Source: Marinobacter sp. F3R11 | GTDB taxonomy: Bacteria > Pseudomonadota > Gammaproteobacteria > Pseudomonadales > Oleiphilaceae | Reading direction: 5' to 3' | Assembly: GCF_003318275.1 (NCBI RefSeq) | Contig: NZ_QOCH01000013.1 | Location: 495,152-559,151, forward strand | Length of the DNA: 64,000 nt | Shown: positions 17,802 through 25,649 of the stretch, piece after piece | Layout: the number at the start of each line of letters is the position of its first letter | Position numbering within the stretch: position 1 is the stretch's first letter | Notes under the pieces: generated by a model | The model's database searches: none | Seen by the model: the letters and a program-made list of their open reading frames with translations, nothing else | Told to the model about the DNA's origin: nothing | Made by a program: the position numbers and the translations under genes

Positions 17802-19445
17802 ATGGAGAAAAAAACCTCTTTCCCACTGCGCTACTCAGCCTACGTAATCAGCATTGCAGGCTTCCTGGTTTCACTGGTGCTAAGCCTTCATTTCGGGGCC
17901 GGGTATTTATTTCCATGCATATTCGGCGCTCTGACAGCGCTTGGCACCTATGACGTGCTCCAGAAGAAGCATACTGTCAGCAGAAACTACCCGGTCATGG
18001 TGCACTTCCGCTACCTGTTTGAATCCGTGGGGCCGGAAATCCGACAGTATTTCATTCAGTCTGATACAGAAGAGCGCCCTTTCTCGAGAGAACAGAGAAC
18101 AATCATTTATCAGCGCGCCAAAAACATACTGGACAAGCGCCCTTTCGGCTCTCAGCTGGGGATGTACGAAGAAGGGTTTGAGTGGATCAATCACTCCCTC
18201 AAACCCTCTACCATCACTGACAGCAACTTTCGCGTAGAGATTGGATCACGCTGTGCAAAACCCTACAGCGCAAGCGTCTTCAACATCTCCGCCATGAGCT
18301 TCGGGTCACTTTCCGCTAACGCTATTCTGAGCCTCAATACCGGTGCGAAAATGGGGGGGTTTTATCACGATACGGGCGAAGGCTCTATCTCCCGCTACCA
18401 CAAAAAGCCAGGGGGAGACCTGGTTTGGGAGATCGGCTCCGGCTATTTTGGCTGCAGAAACAAAGACGGATCATTCAGCCCCGAACAGTTTGCGAAGAAT
18501 GCCACACTTGACCAGGTAAAAATGATAGAGGTCAAACTATCTCAAGGCGCAAAACCCGGCCATGGAGGCATTCTCCCGGGAGCTAAAGTAACACCGGAAA
18601 TCGCAGAAGCCCGCGGCGTATCCATCGGCGAAGACTGTATTTCTCCGGCCCAGCACTCCGCCTTTTCAACGCCCGTTGAAATGCTTGAGTTTCTGGATCA
18701 GCTCCGCGAATTATCGGGAGGCAAGCCCGTCGGTTTCAAACTGGCTATTGGCCACCCCTGGGAGTGGTTCGCTATCGTTAAAGCAATACTTAAAACCGGC
18801 AGCAAGCCCGACTTTATCGTTGTGGATGGCGGTGAAGGTGGCACAGGGGCAGCGCCACTGGAGTTCATCAACCGCATTGGTACACCGATGACGGAAGCAC
18901 TGCTGCTGGTGCACAACACTCTGGTAGGTACCAACCTGAGAGAAGAAATCTCCATTGGCGCTGCCGGCAAAATCACATCAGCCTTTAACATAGCCCGTAC
19001 GCTGGCCCTGGGGGCTGACTGGTGCAACGCAGCCCGTGGCTACATGTTCTCCCTTGGCTGCATTCAGGCACTTAACTGCCATACAGGCCTCTGCCCCAGC
19101 GGCGTCGCCACTCAGGACCCCAGTAGAAGCAGCAAGCTGGATGTGGAAGACAAAAGCCGGAGAGTTTACAACTTCCACAAAAATACCCTGGATGCCCTGC
19201 AAAACATGCTGGAAGCCTCCGGCCTGCAACACCCGGGGGAACTGGGCCCTGAGCACATAGTTCGCCGGGTCTCGAAAACAGAGGTGCATTCATATATTGA
19301 TCTGTTCCCTTTCCTGACTCCCGGTGCACTGCTTGAAGGAAAAACCGGCCTGGCAATCTTTGATAAGTACTGGGCAGAATCACAACCAGACAGCTTTGAT
19401 CCCCCTGAATTCGTGCAACAGCTCAGAGAAACCAAGCTTCGCTAG
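17802..19445 (+). CDS. Membrane-anchored FMN-binding glutamate synthase family protein
   Basis: A 547-residue protein with two N-terminal membrane helices (about 10-50), then a domain equivalent to the FMN and iron-sulfur part of the glutamate synthase large subunit (about 130-520). Seen: ISAMSFGSLSANAI, GAKPGHGGILPGAKV, FIVVDGGEGGTGAAPLEF, and a Cys spacing CX5CX4C in GCIQALNCHTGLCPSGVATQ that matches the [3Fe-4S] ligands of GltB. It lacks the glutaminase domain and the GXGXG barrel, so it is not a full glutamate synthase. Its electron donor and substrate are unknown. It stands alone between the BCCT gene and tRNA-Pro. Confidence 0.88.
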   Translation: MEKKTSFPLRYSAYVISIAGFLVSLVLSLHFGAGYLFPCIFGALTALGTYDVLQKKHTVSRNYPVMVHFRYLFESVGPEIRQYFIQSDTEERPFSREQRTIIYQRAKNILDKRPFGSQLGMYEEGFEWINHSLKPSTITDSNFRVEIGSRCAKPYSASVFNISAMSFGSLSANAILSLNTGAKMGGFYHDTGEGSISRYHKKPGGDLVWEIGSGYFGCRNKDGSFSPEQFAKNATLDQVKMIEVKLSQGAKPGHGGILPGAKVTPEIAEARGVSIGEDCISPAQHSAFSTPVEMLEFLDQLRELSGGKPVGFKLAIGHPWEWFAIVKAILKTGSKPDFIVVDGGEGGTGAAPLEFINRIGTPMTEALLLVHNTLVGTNLREEISIGAAGKITSAFNIARTLALGADWCNAARGYMFSLGCIQALNCHTGLCPSGVATQDPSRSSKLDVEDKSRRVYNFHKNTLDALQNMLEASGLQHPGELGPEHIVRRVSKTEVHSYIDLFPFLTPGALLEGKTGLAIFDKYWAESQPDSFDPPEFVQQLRETKLR

Positions 19446-19593
19446 AAATTCGGGACCTAACCCCTAAAAGCCTGTTTATTTTTGGCCCGGCCTAGTGTAG
19501 ACTTCGCTCCCGCTAAGCCACTGAGATTCCTCTTTAAGTCTCTTTGGCACTTGCCACCAAAGCCCGGCTTTGGGAAGGTACCAATTAGCGAAT

Positions 19594-19670
<77 letters not shown>

Positions 19671-19683
19671 ATTTAAGCAATTA

Positions 19684-19715
19684 AGCCAGACACTTACGAG
19701 TGATCTGGCTTTTTT
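19684..19715 (+). terminator. Terminator of tRNA-Pro
   Basis: AGCCAGA (19684-19690) pairs with TCTGGCT (19704-19710), extended by CAC/GTG inside, followed by TTTTT. It lies 14 bases after the CCA end. Confidence 0.85.
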
Positions 19716-19825
19716 GTTTTTGGGCAACTCAAAACTAACTCAATAAAAACTCAAAACCTTTTGTAATCACCCGATATTGCGACGCGCTTTTTGAAGTTCT
19801 ATTAAGATTAAGATGAACCGTTAAA

Positions 19826-19855
19826 GCAGGTACCCATTTAATTCACGGTACCTAC
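19826..19855 (-). terminator. Hairpin directly after the diguanylate cyclase stop
   Basis: On the minus strand GTAGGTACC (19855-19847) pairs with GGTACCTGC (19834-19826) around a 12-base loop, then TTTAACGG. The U tract is short, so termination may be weak. Confidence 0.5.
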
Positions 19856-21328
19856 TTAACTGGCTGTGCCTGAAACCACCTGGTTCCGGCCATTCTTCTT
19901 GGCCTGGTAGAGGCGCTCATCTGCCAGTTTTACGATGGCTTCGCAATTAGCCGGATCATCAAAAATCAGCGTGGCCACACCTAAACTGGCGGTTACGTAT
20001 GTCTCAATTGCAGAGCCTGTGTGGGGGATGCCCAACGCCGCTACTTCGTCCTTAATGCTCATGGCAATGGTGGTCGCACCTGCGTGGTCAGTTTCTGGCA
20101 GAATACAGCAAAATTCTTCACCGCCGTAACGGGTTGCCAGGTCTTGAGGTCGTTTGAGTTTACTCTGGATAACGTCAGCCACCTGTTTCAGACATTCATC
20201 CCCGGCCAGGTGGCCATAGGTGTCGTTGAAGTCTTTAAAGAAATCCACATCTATCATGATCACGGAAATGGGGGCTTTTGTGCGGCGCATACGATGGCAT
20301 TCGGCCTTTAAAACACTGTCGAAGCAACGGCGATTGGCTAATCCGGTCAGAGCGTCGGTAAGGCTGAGATTTTCAAGTTTGTCGCGAACTTTGTTAAGTT
20401 CAGCGAGATTCTTCAATCGTTCCCAGTAGGTGTGAAGCGTATAGTATGCCAGCGACCACAAAATAATAAGCGCACCTACAGACAGCCAGACTCGGTGCCG
20501 CCAAGCTGCCTGCCAGTCACGATCTGCTTCTCCTACTATTACAACAAACGGTAAGCCTTCAACCTGACGAACACCGTACAGGCGAGACTCGTTATCTAAC
20601 GGAGAGACATCCCGAAAGGTTTTGTAGGGTTCACCGGAAGCAATAAACTCTTTAACTAATGGATCGTTCACCTTTTTGCCCAGTAATTCCGGGTTGGCGG
20701 GCTTTCTCGCCAGCATCTGGAGATTCTGATCAGAGATGGCGATCACGCCGTGTGTGTTGATCGATACCTTTTCAAGCCATGTTGAAAAGAAATCCAAATT
20801 CACGCCAATGCCAGCTAAACCAGCAAACCCATCTCCGGGGAATTTTCGAGTCTGAATCACCATGAGCTCGCCCACATTGCTGGTAAACATGTTTGAAACG
20901 TAGGTTTGAAGTCCTGGATTATTCATAGGCACGCTGCACCATTCACGATTGCTGGCATCGAAGCCCACAATTGCAGGGGTATGCGTCATTATGCAGTTTT
21001 CATCGTTCAGGCCTACGCCGCTTGAATGCGGGAGCGTTTTACGTTTGTCATCAATGTATTTCGTTATGCGTTCATGCTCCTCGGAATTGGCTGCGGGGAA
21101 CTGAAGCTCAGAAACGGGCACCGTAAGGACGATATCACGCAGAATATAATCGGAAGCAGCAAAGGAGCCCTTTATCCATTCCCCAATCAAAAGACTGGTA
21201 CTTGCAACGCGTTCTGACGCCTTTTCTTCTTCCCGCGACAAGGAGTATTGCAACTCATACAAAGCCATACCGCCAATCAGCAGGCAAAACAATAGGCAGT
21301 AGGTAAGGCTCTTTTTACGCTTGATCAT
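19856..21328 (-). CDS. Membrane diguanylate cyclase (periplasmic sensor + GGDEF)
   Basis: Makes the second messenger c-di-GMP from two GTP. It has an N-terminal membrane helix, a periplasmic sensor of about 240 residues resembling dCache domains, a second helix (WLSVGALIILWSLAYYTLHTYW) and a C-terminal GGDEF domain with active-site RYGGEEF. An RxxD inhibitory site (RPQD) lies five residues before GGEEF, so product inhibition is expected. The ATG at 21328 gives 490 residues but has no clear ribosome site. A GTG at 21385 with AGGA upstream adds 19 polar residues, but it lies inside the IS remnant at 21347-21813, so any such extension was supplied by the IS. The remnant may have removed or replaced the native promoter. 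Confidence 0.9.
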   Translation of the reverse strand: MIKRKKSLTYCLLFCLLIGGMALYELQYSLSREEEKASERVASTSLLIGEWIKGSFAASDYILRDIVLTVPVSELQFPAANSEEHERITKYIDDKRKTLPHSSGVGLNDENCIMTHTPAIVGFDASNREWCSVPMNNPGLQTYVSNMFTSNVGELMVIQTRKFPGDGFAGLAGIGVNLDFFSTWLEKVSINTHGVIAISDQNLQMLARKPANPELLGKKVNDPLVKEFIASGEPYKTFRDVSPLDNESRLYGVRQVEGLPFVVIVGEADRDWQAAWRHRVWLSVGALIILWSLAYYTLHTYWERLKNLAELNKVRDKLENLSLTDALTGLANRRCFDSVLKAECHRMRRTKAPISVIMIDVDFFKDFNDTYGHLAGDECLKQVADVIQSKLKRPQDLATRYGGEEFCCILPETDHAGATTIAMSIKDEVAALGIPHTGSAIETYVTASLGVATLIFDDPANCEAIVKLADERLYQAKKNGRNQVVSGTAS

Positions 21329-21346
21329 AGGTTTGTGTACGAGATC

Positions 21347-21813
21347 TACCCCGTTTCCACGGACGGTTTTAAAACGGCTGATCACTTCTGATCCTGAACG
21401 GCAACTCTACGTCGCATCCTGGGATTATGGAACCGTTCGATGTAATCGAATACATCAGCTCGCGCTTGAGCATCCCGAAGAATCCCTCGCCTTCCTGCGT
21501 GGATATCTCCGTAATATCCGTCACCCATTTGGTGTCCGGCTCCAGAGCGGAGAAGTTCCGCTCCAGATGGTTTCGGATACCTGGTGGCCGACACCTTCAG
21601 GCATCGGCACATAAGACGTATCGGGAACTGACTGCGACAACAGATTGGGAATGATGCCTATCTCCAAGGCTACCTGTCGACAGCTCACACCGGGTTGGCG
21701 AGTCAAAGTGATGGCTTCGCGTTTGAACTCTGAGCTATATTTTCTGCGTCTGGACATGAATACTCCTTTGGCACATTGCGCCTCTTTTTAGGAATGTCCG
21801 CAGTAACGGGGTA
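21347..21813 (-). mobile_element. Degenerate, internally deleted IS3-family element
   Basis: About 467 bases bounded by imperfect inverted repeats: TACCCCGTTTCCACGGAC inward from 21347 and TACCCCGTTACTGCGGAC inward from 21813 (most positions match). Inside, the first 40 or so codons of OrfA read MSRRRKYSSEFKREA and then break into OrfB scraps in other frames. These include [13 protein letters not shown], from the integrase core, and [14 protein letters not shown] near the usual OrfB end. A complete IS3 element is about 1.2-1.5 kb, so most of OrfA and OrfB is lost and it cannot move on its own. I see no clear target duplication. It interrupts an attC-like site on one side and abuts the diguanylate cyclase start on the other. 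Confidence 0.8.
21635..21757 (-). pseudogene. IS3 OrfA transposase N-terminal fragment
   Basis: The ATG at 21757 has AAGGAG upstream and encodes the HTH start of an IS3 OrfA (KYSSEFKREAITLTRQPGVS, then CRQVALEIGIIPNLLSQ). After about 41 codons the family match ends and unrelated out-of-frame OrfB sequence follows. The original OrfA would be about 90-100 codons. Confidence 0.75.
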
Positions 21814-21847
21814 TAGAACCCGAACGAACTTGAATGACTGGTTATGA
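21814..21847 (-). repeat. Half attC-like site cut by the IS remnant
   Basis: On the minus strand the sequence after the 21851 gene reads TCATAAC then CAGTCATTCAAG, which parallels the left half of the intact site at 22230-22286 (TAACAAGATCATTCAAGCG). The right half is missing because the IS end starts at 21813. Together with the other sites it marks the gene at 21851 as a cassette. Confidence 0.5.
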
Positions 21848-21850
21848 GCT

Positions 21851-22207
21851 TTACTCAAGACCGTAATCATCAGTGAACAGGTCCAGTTTGCTGGTCACGT
21901 ATTCCATGAGTTCGTCGTATTTGATCTCTTCTATTTTCCCAGCAACCACATAGCATGAGAGGTATGAGGCAACATAATGGAATCTATACTGATCCTTTGA
22001 CCTTTCATCGCATGCCCAGTCCCTCTGCACCTGCTCCTCATTCCCATCCACCATTTGCTGGAGTAGCGCATCATTGTTCATATGGTTGCGTTTGGAATAG
22101 ATCAGCGGAGCAATCATATAGAGATTTTCAGGCGGGATTTCTCCAACCCTTGCAGCCTCGATAGCCTCTTTCAGCGAGGCTTCCATTTCCTTAAGCCATT
22201 TTTCCAT
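21851..22207 (-). CDS. Cassette gene, small acidic protein of unknown function
   Basis: An unrecognised 118-residue soluble protein rich in Glu, Asp and aromatic residues, predicted mostly helical, with two Cys (WACDER and YLSCYV). No signal peptide or membrane segment. Start ATG at 22207 follows the attC-like site 22230-22286 closely, and the stop lies four bases before the interrupted attC half-site, the usual cassette arrangement. All four cassette genes run on the minus strand. No function is assigned. Confidence 0.65.
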   Translation of the reverse strand: MEKWLKEMEASLKEAIEAARVGEIPPENLYMIAPLIYSKRNHMNNDALLQQMVDGNEEQVQRDWACDERSKDQYRFHYVASYLSCYVVAGKIEEIKYDELMEYVTSKLDLFTDDYGLE

Positions 22208-22229
22208 ATCTATCTGAAACCCTCATGGC

Positions 22230-22286
22230 TCATAACGCTCTCATCACGCGCCGCAGGATGCGGTCGCTTGAATGATCTTGTTATAA
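22230..22286 (-). repeat. attC-like cassette recombination site
   Basis: 57 bases on the minus strand: outer simple sites TTATAAC (22286-22280) and GTTATGA (22236-22230), inner arms CATTCAAGCGACCGCA and TGCGGCGCG forming an imperfect hairpin. The TAA stop of the 22281 gene lies inside the first simple site, which is typical of integron cassettes. The layout resembles short attC sites such as that of aadA cassettes. Confidence 0.65.
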
Positions 22287-23117
22287 AAAAATTTCCGGCT
22301 TCTTTATATAAGACTGCGTTAACGAAATTATTTTTCTATGGATATCTTCCCACATATAAAGATATTTCGAGCTGAACTCATATGTTACCTCTACCCCCCT
22401 AGTTCCTCCAAATTTAATAATTTCTTCCTTTGGCCATCTATCACGAGGGATAACAAAACTAACCCTGCATCCTGTAACGTCTAGGTGCGAGCCTCCCCAA
22501 TAAGTACCGCAATTTACAAAAATAGGGTTTCCAGCTGGTGTCAGCATGTAGCCCTTTTCAACCATAAATAGTCTCGGCGGTCGCTTTGATATATCTATAT
22601 CCGTCTGATCGCCATATTTCTTATAATTTTTAAAAGCAATCAGGTTTTCGAATTCTGAGTCTTTTTCTTTTAAGTATTTATCTCCTGAAGCTTCTCCAAT
22701 AAAACTACTGTCTCTTGACAAAAAACCGATTCTATAAGTGAGAACTTCGGTGCTGTACTTTTCTGAGAATTTTGATTTGTTATGTTCGTCTCTATGCTCA
22801 AAATCAGGTAGAAGGACTTCTAAAGTAGCTTTATCCCAAATTTTTTTAGCCCATGGCATATACGGGTGGGAAACAAGAACAAGGTGTTGTTTTGGGACTT
22901 CCAAATACAAACCTATTGGCCTGAGATACAGTGAGTGAAGTTTATTACCCTCTGTCCCAATGACACTGTAGTGATCAATATGTGGAGCCTCATACTTGAT
23001 GCCATATCTTGACTCAGGGTTTATGAACCAATCTGTTGGCTCACCTAAGGATGATTCAGATTCGCTGCATGATGCGAGTAGTGTACATAATATTATTGTA
23101 GTAAATTTTTTTAGCAT
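22281..23117 (-). CDS. Cassette gene, predicted lipoprotein of unknown function
   Basis: A 278-residue protein with a type II signal peptide (MLKKFTTIILCTLLASC), so probably an inner- or outer-membrane lipoprotein. The mature part is polar, aromatic-rich and probably beta-rich (YGIKYEAPHIDHYSV, TPAGNPIFVNCGTYWGG); I recognise no family. The gene is visibly more AT-rich than the chromosomal genes around the island. Its stop lies within an attC-like site and another precedes it, so it is a single-gene cassette. Confidence 0.7.
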   Translation of the reverse strand: MLKKFTTIILCTLLASCSESESSLGEPTDWFINPESRYGIKYEAPHIDHYSVIGTEGNKLHSLYLRPIGLYLEVPKQHLVLVSHPYMPWAKKIWDKATLEVLLPDFEHRDEHNKSKFSEKYSTEVLTYRIGFLSRDSSFIGEASGDKYLKEKDSEFENLIAFKNYKKYGDQTDIDISKRPPRLFMVEKGYMLTPAGNPIFVNCGTYWGGSHLDVTGCRVSFVIPRDRWPKEEIIKFGGTRGVEVTYEFSSKYLYMWEDIHRKIISLTQSYIKKPEIFL

Positions 23118-23138
23118 AGATGATGATGTAATTTATAA

Positions 23139-23230
23139 CGCTAACGTTTAGCGGCGCCCATGTAGCGCAGCGAAGTGGGCGTCCGGTGTAGGGCCGGAGG
23201 CCCGGAACGAACTACAACAGATTGTTAAAA
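23139..23230 (-). repeat. attC-like cassette recombination site
   Basis: 92 bases on the minus strand between simple sites TTTTAAC (23230-23224) and GTTAGCG (23145-23139). Inside are two nested hairpins: CGGGCCTCCGGCCC, and GACGCCCA pairing with TGGGCGCC around a loop containing TTCGCTGCGCTACA. A shared core, TGCGCTAC/TTGCGCTACG, also occurs in the site at 23530-23613. The simple sites deviate from the RYYYAAC/GTTRRRY consensus at one or two positions. Confidence 0.6.
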
Positions 23231-23238
23231 CTTTTAGA

Positions 23239-23523
23239 TCAGCACAACCGCAAGTAGACCAACATTCCGACGGGAACCGTAAAGATAAAGTACAGGGTAA
23301 GACGAAGCCAATCCCTCGTACTAGTCCAGATAAACATGGGCAAAAAAAGGTAAATGCCCACACCAAAATAAAAAAACCACCCGAGAACTACTATGTCTAC
23401 GACCCTTGCGACCAAATCGTTTCTAGTGGCAGCGTAGGAAAAAATCGCAACCGCACAAATTGCGGTAACTATGTAAATACCTCTCGCCCAGAGGCAGAAA
23501 ACTCTATCTGCTGTATCGCTCAT
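23239..23523 (-). CDS. Cassette gene, small membrane protein of unknown function
   Basis: A 94-residue protein with three predicted membrane helices (GIYIVTAICAVAIFSYAA, ARVVDIVVLGWFFYFGVGIYL, LTLYFIFTVPVGMLVYLRL). No family recognised. It is flanked by attC-like sites at 23139-23230 and 23530-23613, and both ends fit a promoterless cassette. Its ATG at 23523 is only seven bases from the end of the upstream attC-like site. Confidence 0.6.
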   Translation of the reverse strand: MSDTADRVFCLWARGIYIVTAICAVAIFSYAATRNDLVARVVDIVVLGWFFYFGVGIYLFLPMFIWTSTRDWLRLTLYFIFTVPVGMLVYLRLC

Positions 23524-23529
23524 CTAAAC

Positions 23530-23613
23530 TTTTAACGCCGCTCAGCACGCGCGGCTAAGGAATGGAGGCGTAGCGCAATGCAGTAGCCGTCGCCGTGGCT
23601 GGAATGGTTAGGT
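23530..23613 (-). repeat. attC-like cassette recombination site, best match to consensus
   Basis: 84 bases on the minus strand. The first simple site ACCTAAC (23613-23607) matches RYYYAAC exactly; the last is GTTAAAA (23536-23530). Arms CAGCCACGGCGACGGCTA and TAGCCGCGCGTGCTG pair imperfectly around a loop containing CTGCATTGCGCTACGCC. The TAA stop of the 23608 gene is embedded in the first simple site. Confidence 0.72.
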
Positions 23614-23913
23614 GTCATTTTCTTGCGCTCGATAACAGAGGATTCTATGTATGAAGCCCCCCCTTCGGAGACAATAATATGCGAGCAGTATGAATAACAG
23701 AAACTCAGCCGAAGCATAGCTAATTTCGATCCAGCTCCTTAGGATCTGAGACTCTATCTCGGTGGTACGGGGTGTTTCCATGGCAGCCATCTCATAAAGC
23801 TGGGCAATTCTCACTGTGGAAGCACCTAGCCAATACAGTTGTAGAAAGGCCTGCGCAGAAAAATATACCCCAAATGCCCTTACGATAACCCAAGCAAAAT
23901 CATCCCTATTCAA
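23608..23913 (-). CDS. Cassette gene, small membrane protein, TTG start
   Basis: A 101-residue protein with two predicted membrane helices (about 8-32 and 70-86) separated by a polar loop; no family recognised. The start is TTG at 23913, supported by a perfect AGGAGG seven bases upstream (23921-23926). The final codons GAC-ACC-TAA run into the attC-like ACCTAAC. It is the first cassette of the array in reading direction; a further GTTAGGT core lies just upstream at 23950-23956. Confidence 0.65.
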   Translation of the reverse strand: MNRDDFAWVIVRAFGVYFSAQAFLQLYWLGASTVRIAQLYEMAAMETPRTTEIESQILRSWIEISYASAEFLLFILLAYYCLRRGGFIHRILCYRAQENDT

Positions 23914-24372
23914 CTGAAAACCTCCTGTGGAGCAAATAGTGGCATTGCCACCTAACAGCTAATTCAACGACAAATGACATCTATCCAAACGCGTATATTT
24001 CCCAGCGTTGCACATGCCATCCATCAAATTTTTCTTTGTTATCAAAAAACTACCTACCCTGAAAGATAGTCTGGCTGGAAATAAGCGTCAATTGTCGGAT
24101 TTCCCCAAAAATATCTGTTCGCTTATCCCCAATCATTCATCAGTAACTATTTCATATTTTTCATAAGGTTGTAAGCAGTTCACTCTCAAAACCATGACAT
24201 TTTGCGACAATTGTCGTATATCTCCGTTTTCACCGTTCGATTCCGCGTGGATCAGAAAACAGGTAGGTGGCGTAACCTGCAATCATGGCCATGGAAAAAT
24301 TACTGCTAAAAGCGCCGCTAAGAGCTTTAGCGTGAACAAAGCGCGCAACAGAATGTGTTCGCTCAGGCTAGC
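23914..24372. other. Upstream end of the cassette array; no integrase found
   Basis: On the minus strand GTTAGGT (23956-23950) matches GTTRRRY and could be the right half of an attI or of another attC; the other half is not evident. No integron integrase lies on either strand beyond it. The stretch contains a perfect 12-bp palindrome CGACAATTGTCG at 24205-24216 and a near copy CGTCAATTGTCG at 24086-24097. A hairpin CGCTAA-N4-TTTAGCG lies near 24318. No gene is supported. Confidence 0.4.
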
Positions 24373-24498
24373 TTAGGCACGAATGTACAACGGCACGCCT
24401 ATAACGGCGGCGATCGGAATACCGATGAACAAATAAGGCAGTACATCAACGAAGTCCAACCAGGCCGCCTGATCCACATCGATTACCCCAAAGCCATG
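24373..24498 (-). pseudogene. C-terminal scrap of a membrane permease
   Basis: A 41-codon stretch open between TAG at its upstream end and TAA at 24373. It reads FVDVLPYLFIGIPIAAVIGVPLYI near the end, reminiscent of permeases of the YraQ/COG0701 type. There is no start codon or ribosome site and no upstream continuation, so it is probably the remains of a deleted gene at the island edge. The family assignment is tentative. Confidence 0.35.
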
Positions 24499-24563
24499 CT
24501 ACAGTGAGCAGTACTACACGGCCCTCCGTGTGAACCATGATTAATCCACGCTAGGGGTTACAC

Positions 24564-25649
24564 ATGATTTTCGGAATCGCCTGGTTCGCAATGATGTGGT
24601 TTGGCCTGATGATGGTCGTGCTGGCGGCTGTGGTGGTGTTTTTTCTGCGCCGGAAGCACGATGCCGGGGACGACAATGAAAACACCACTCACCAGCAGCA
24701 CAACGCATCCCGCCAGCAAGTGCTTGCAAAGGTTGGGGGTATGCATACCGTCGCTGAAGGCCTTCACGGTCGCGCGCGGATAAAAGCCCTTCGCAGCTAC
24801 ATGGATAGCATGAGCGATGGTCTGGAATTTATTTCGAAAACCAGCCCCTCAGCAAACGGCTCGCCAAAGGGGGAGTGGGTAATAGCACCTGGATCAGAGC
24901 CCAACCGCCGGATCCTTTACATTCACGGCGGATCCTGGATCGCAGGCAGTCCCAAAAGCCATCGCACCATCACTGACCGACTGTCCAGGCAGGCCAACGC
25001 CTGTGTATTCTCCCTTGATTACCGGCTGATGCCGGAAAACCGCTATCTTGACGGTATTATCGACTGTCGGCAGGCGTACCTCTGGATACTCGGGAACGGC
25101 CCTGACGGCAAGGCCGCGGCCGATTTTCTGGTGGTCGCCGGGGACTCCGCAGGCGGCAGTCACACACTAGGGCTACTTGCCTGGATAAGAGACCAGGGGC
25201 TGCAAGCACCGGATGCCGCTATTGCCCTGTCACCCTCTACCGAGCTCATGCTCACCTCGCTGGGCAAACGAGCTAATCTGAAAACCGATGCCATGCTGGG
25301 GCCAACCGTCGAGAAGCTGGCACGAATTCCCCTGCCACTATTGTGGTGGGGAACCGTATTGGGCTTTCGAGTACTGCCCACAAGCCCGATAGCCTCTCCC
25401 CTGCGCGGAGACCTCCACAACCTCCCGCCCACACTGATTCACGTCAGCGAATCAGAGCTGCTACTGGAAAACGCACAAAGATATGCAGCAAAAGCACAGG
25501 CCGCCGGCTCACCGGTGGAAATAGAAACCTGGCCCGACATGGTTCATGTATGGCATCTGTTTACGCCACTACTGCCAGAGGCAGAAGAAGCATTCGAGCA
25601 TATAGCGGAATTTCTGGCGCGGGTAGAAGCGGTTTCTGAAGCCACTTAG
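24564..25649 (+). CDS. Alpha/beta-hydrolase fold-3 esterase, membrane anchored (HSL family)
   Basis: A 361-residue esterase or lipase of the hormone-sensitive-lipase type. It has an N-terminal membrane helix (residues about 4-28), the oxyanion motif HGGSWIAGS (a variant of HGGG), the nucleophile elbow GDSAGGS, and the C-terminal region PDMVHVWHLF with the likely catalytic His. Such enzymes hydrolyse short to medium acyl esters. TAGGGG lies upstream of the ATG. A small hairpin (ACACGG/CCGTGT, 24516-24531) is in the leader. It overlaps the end of the convergent J-domain gene by four bases. Confidence 0.88.
   Translation: MIFGIAWFAMMWFGLMMVVLAAVVVFFLRRKHDAGDDNENTTHQQHNASRQQVLAKVGGMHTVAEGLHGRARIKALRSYMDSMSDGLEFISKTSPSANGSPKGEWVIAPGSEPNRRILYIHGGSWIAGSPKSHRTITDRLSRQANACVFSLDYRLMPENRYLDGIIDCRQAYLWILGNGPDGKAAADFLVVAGDSAGGSHTLGLLAWIRDQGLQAPDAAIALSPSTELMLTSLGKRANLKTDAMLGPTVEKLARIPLPLLWWGTVLGFRVLPTSPIASPLRGDLHNLPPTLIHVSESELLLENAQRYAAKAQAAGSPVEIETWPDMVHVWHLFTPLLPEAEEAFEHIAEFLARVEAVSEAT

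Noticed and set aside
21382..21612. 76-codon frame as a separate small gene
   Set aside because: It only partly follows IS3 OrfB in shifting frames; it is debris of the deleted element.
19671..24560. Prophage or tRNA-integrated genomic island
   Set aside because: No integrase, no phage genes and no duplicated tRNA-Pro 3' end; the cassette-array explanation fits the repeats better.
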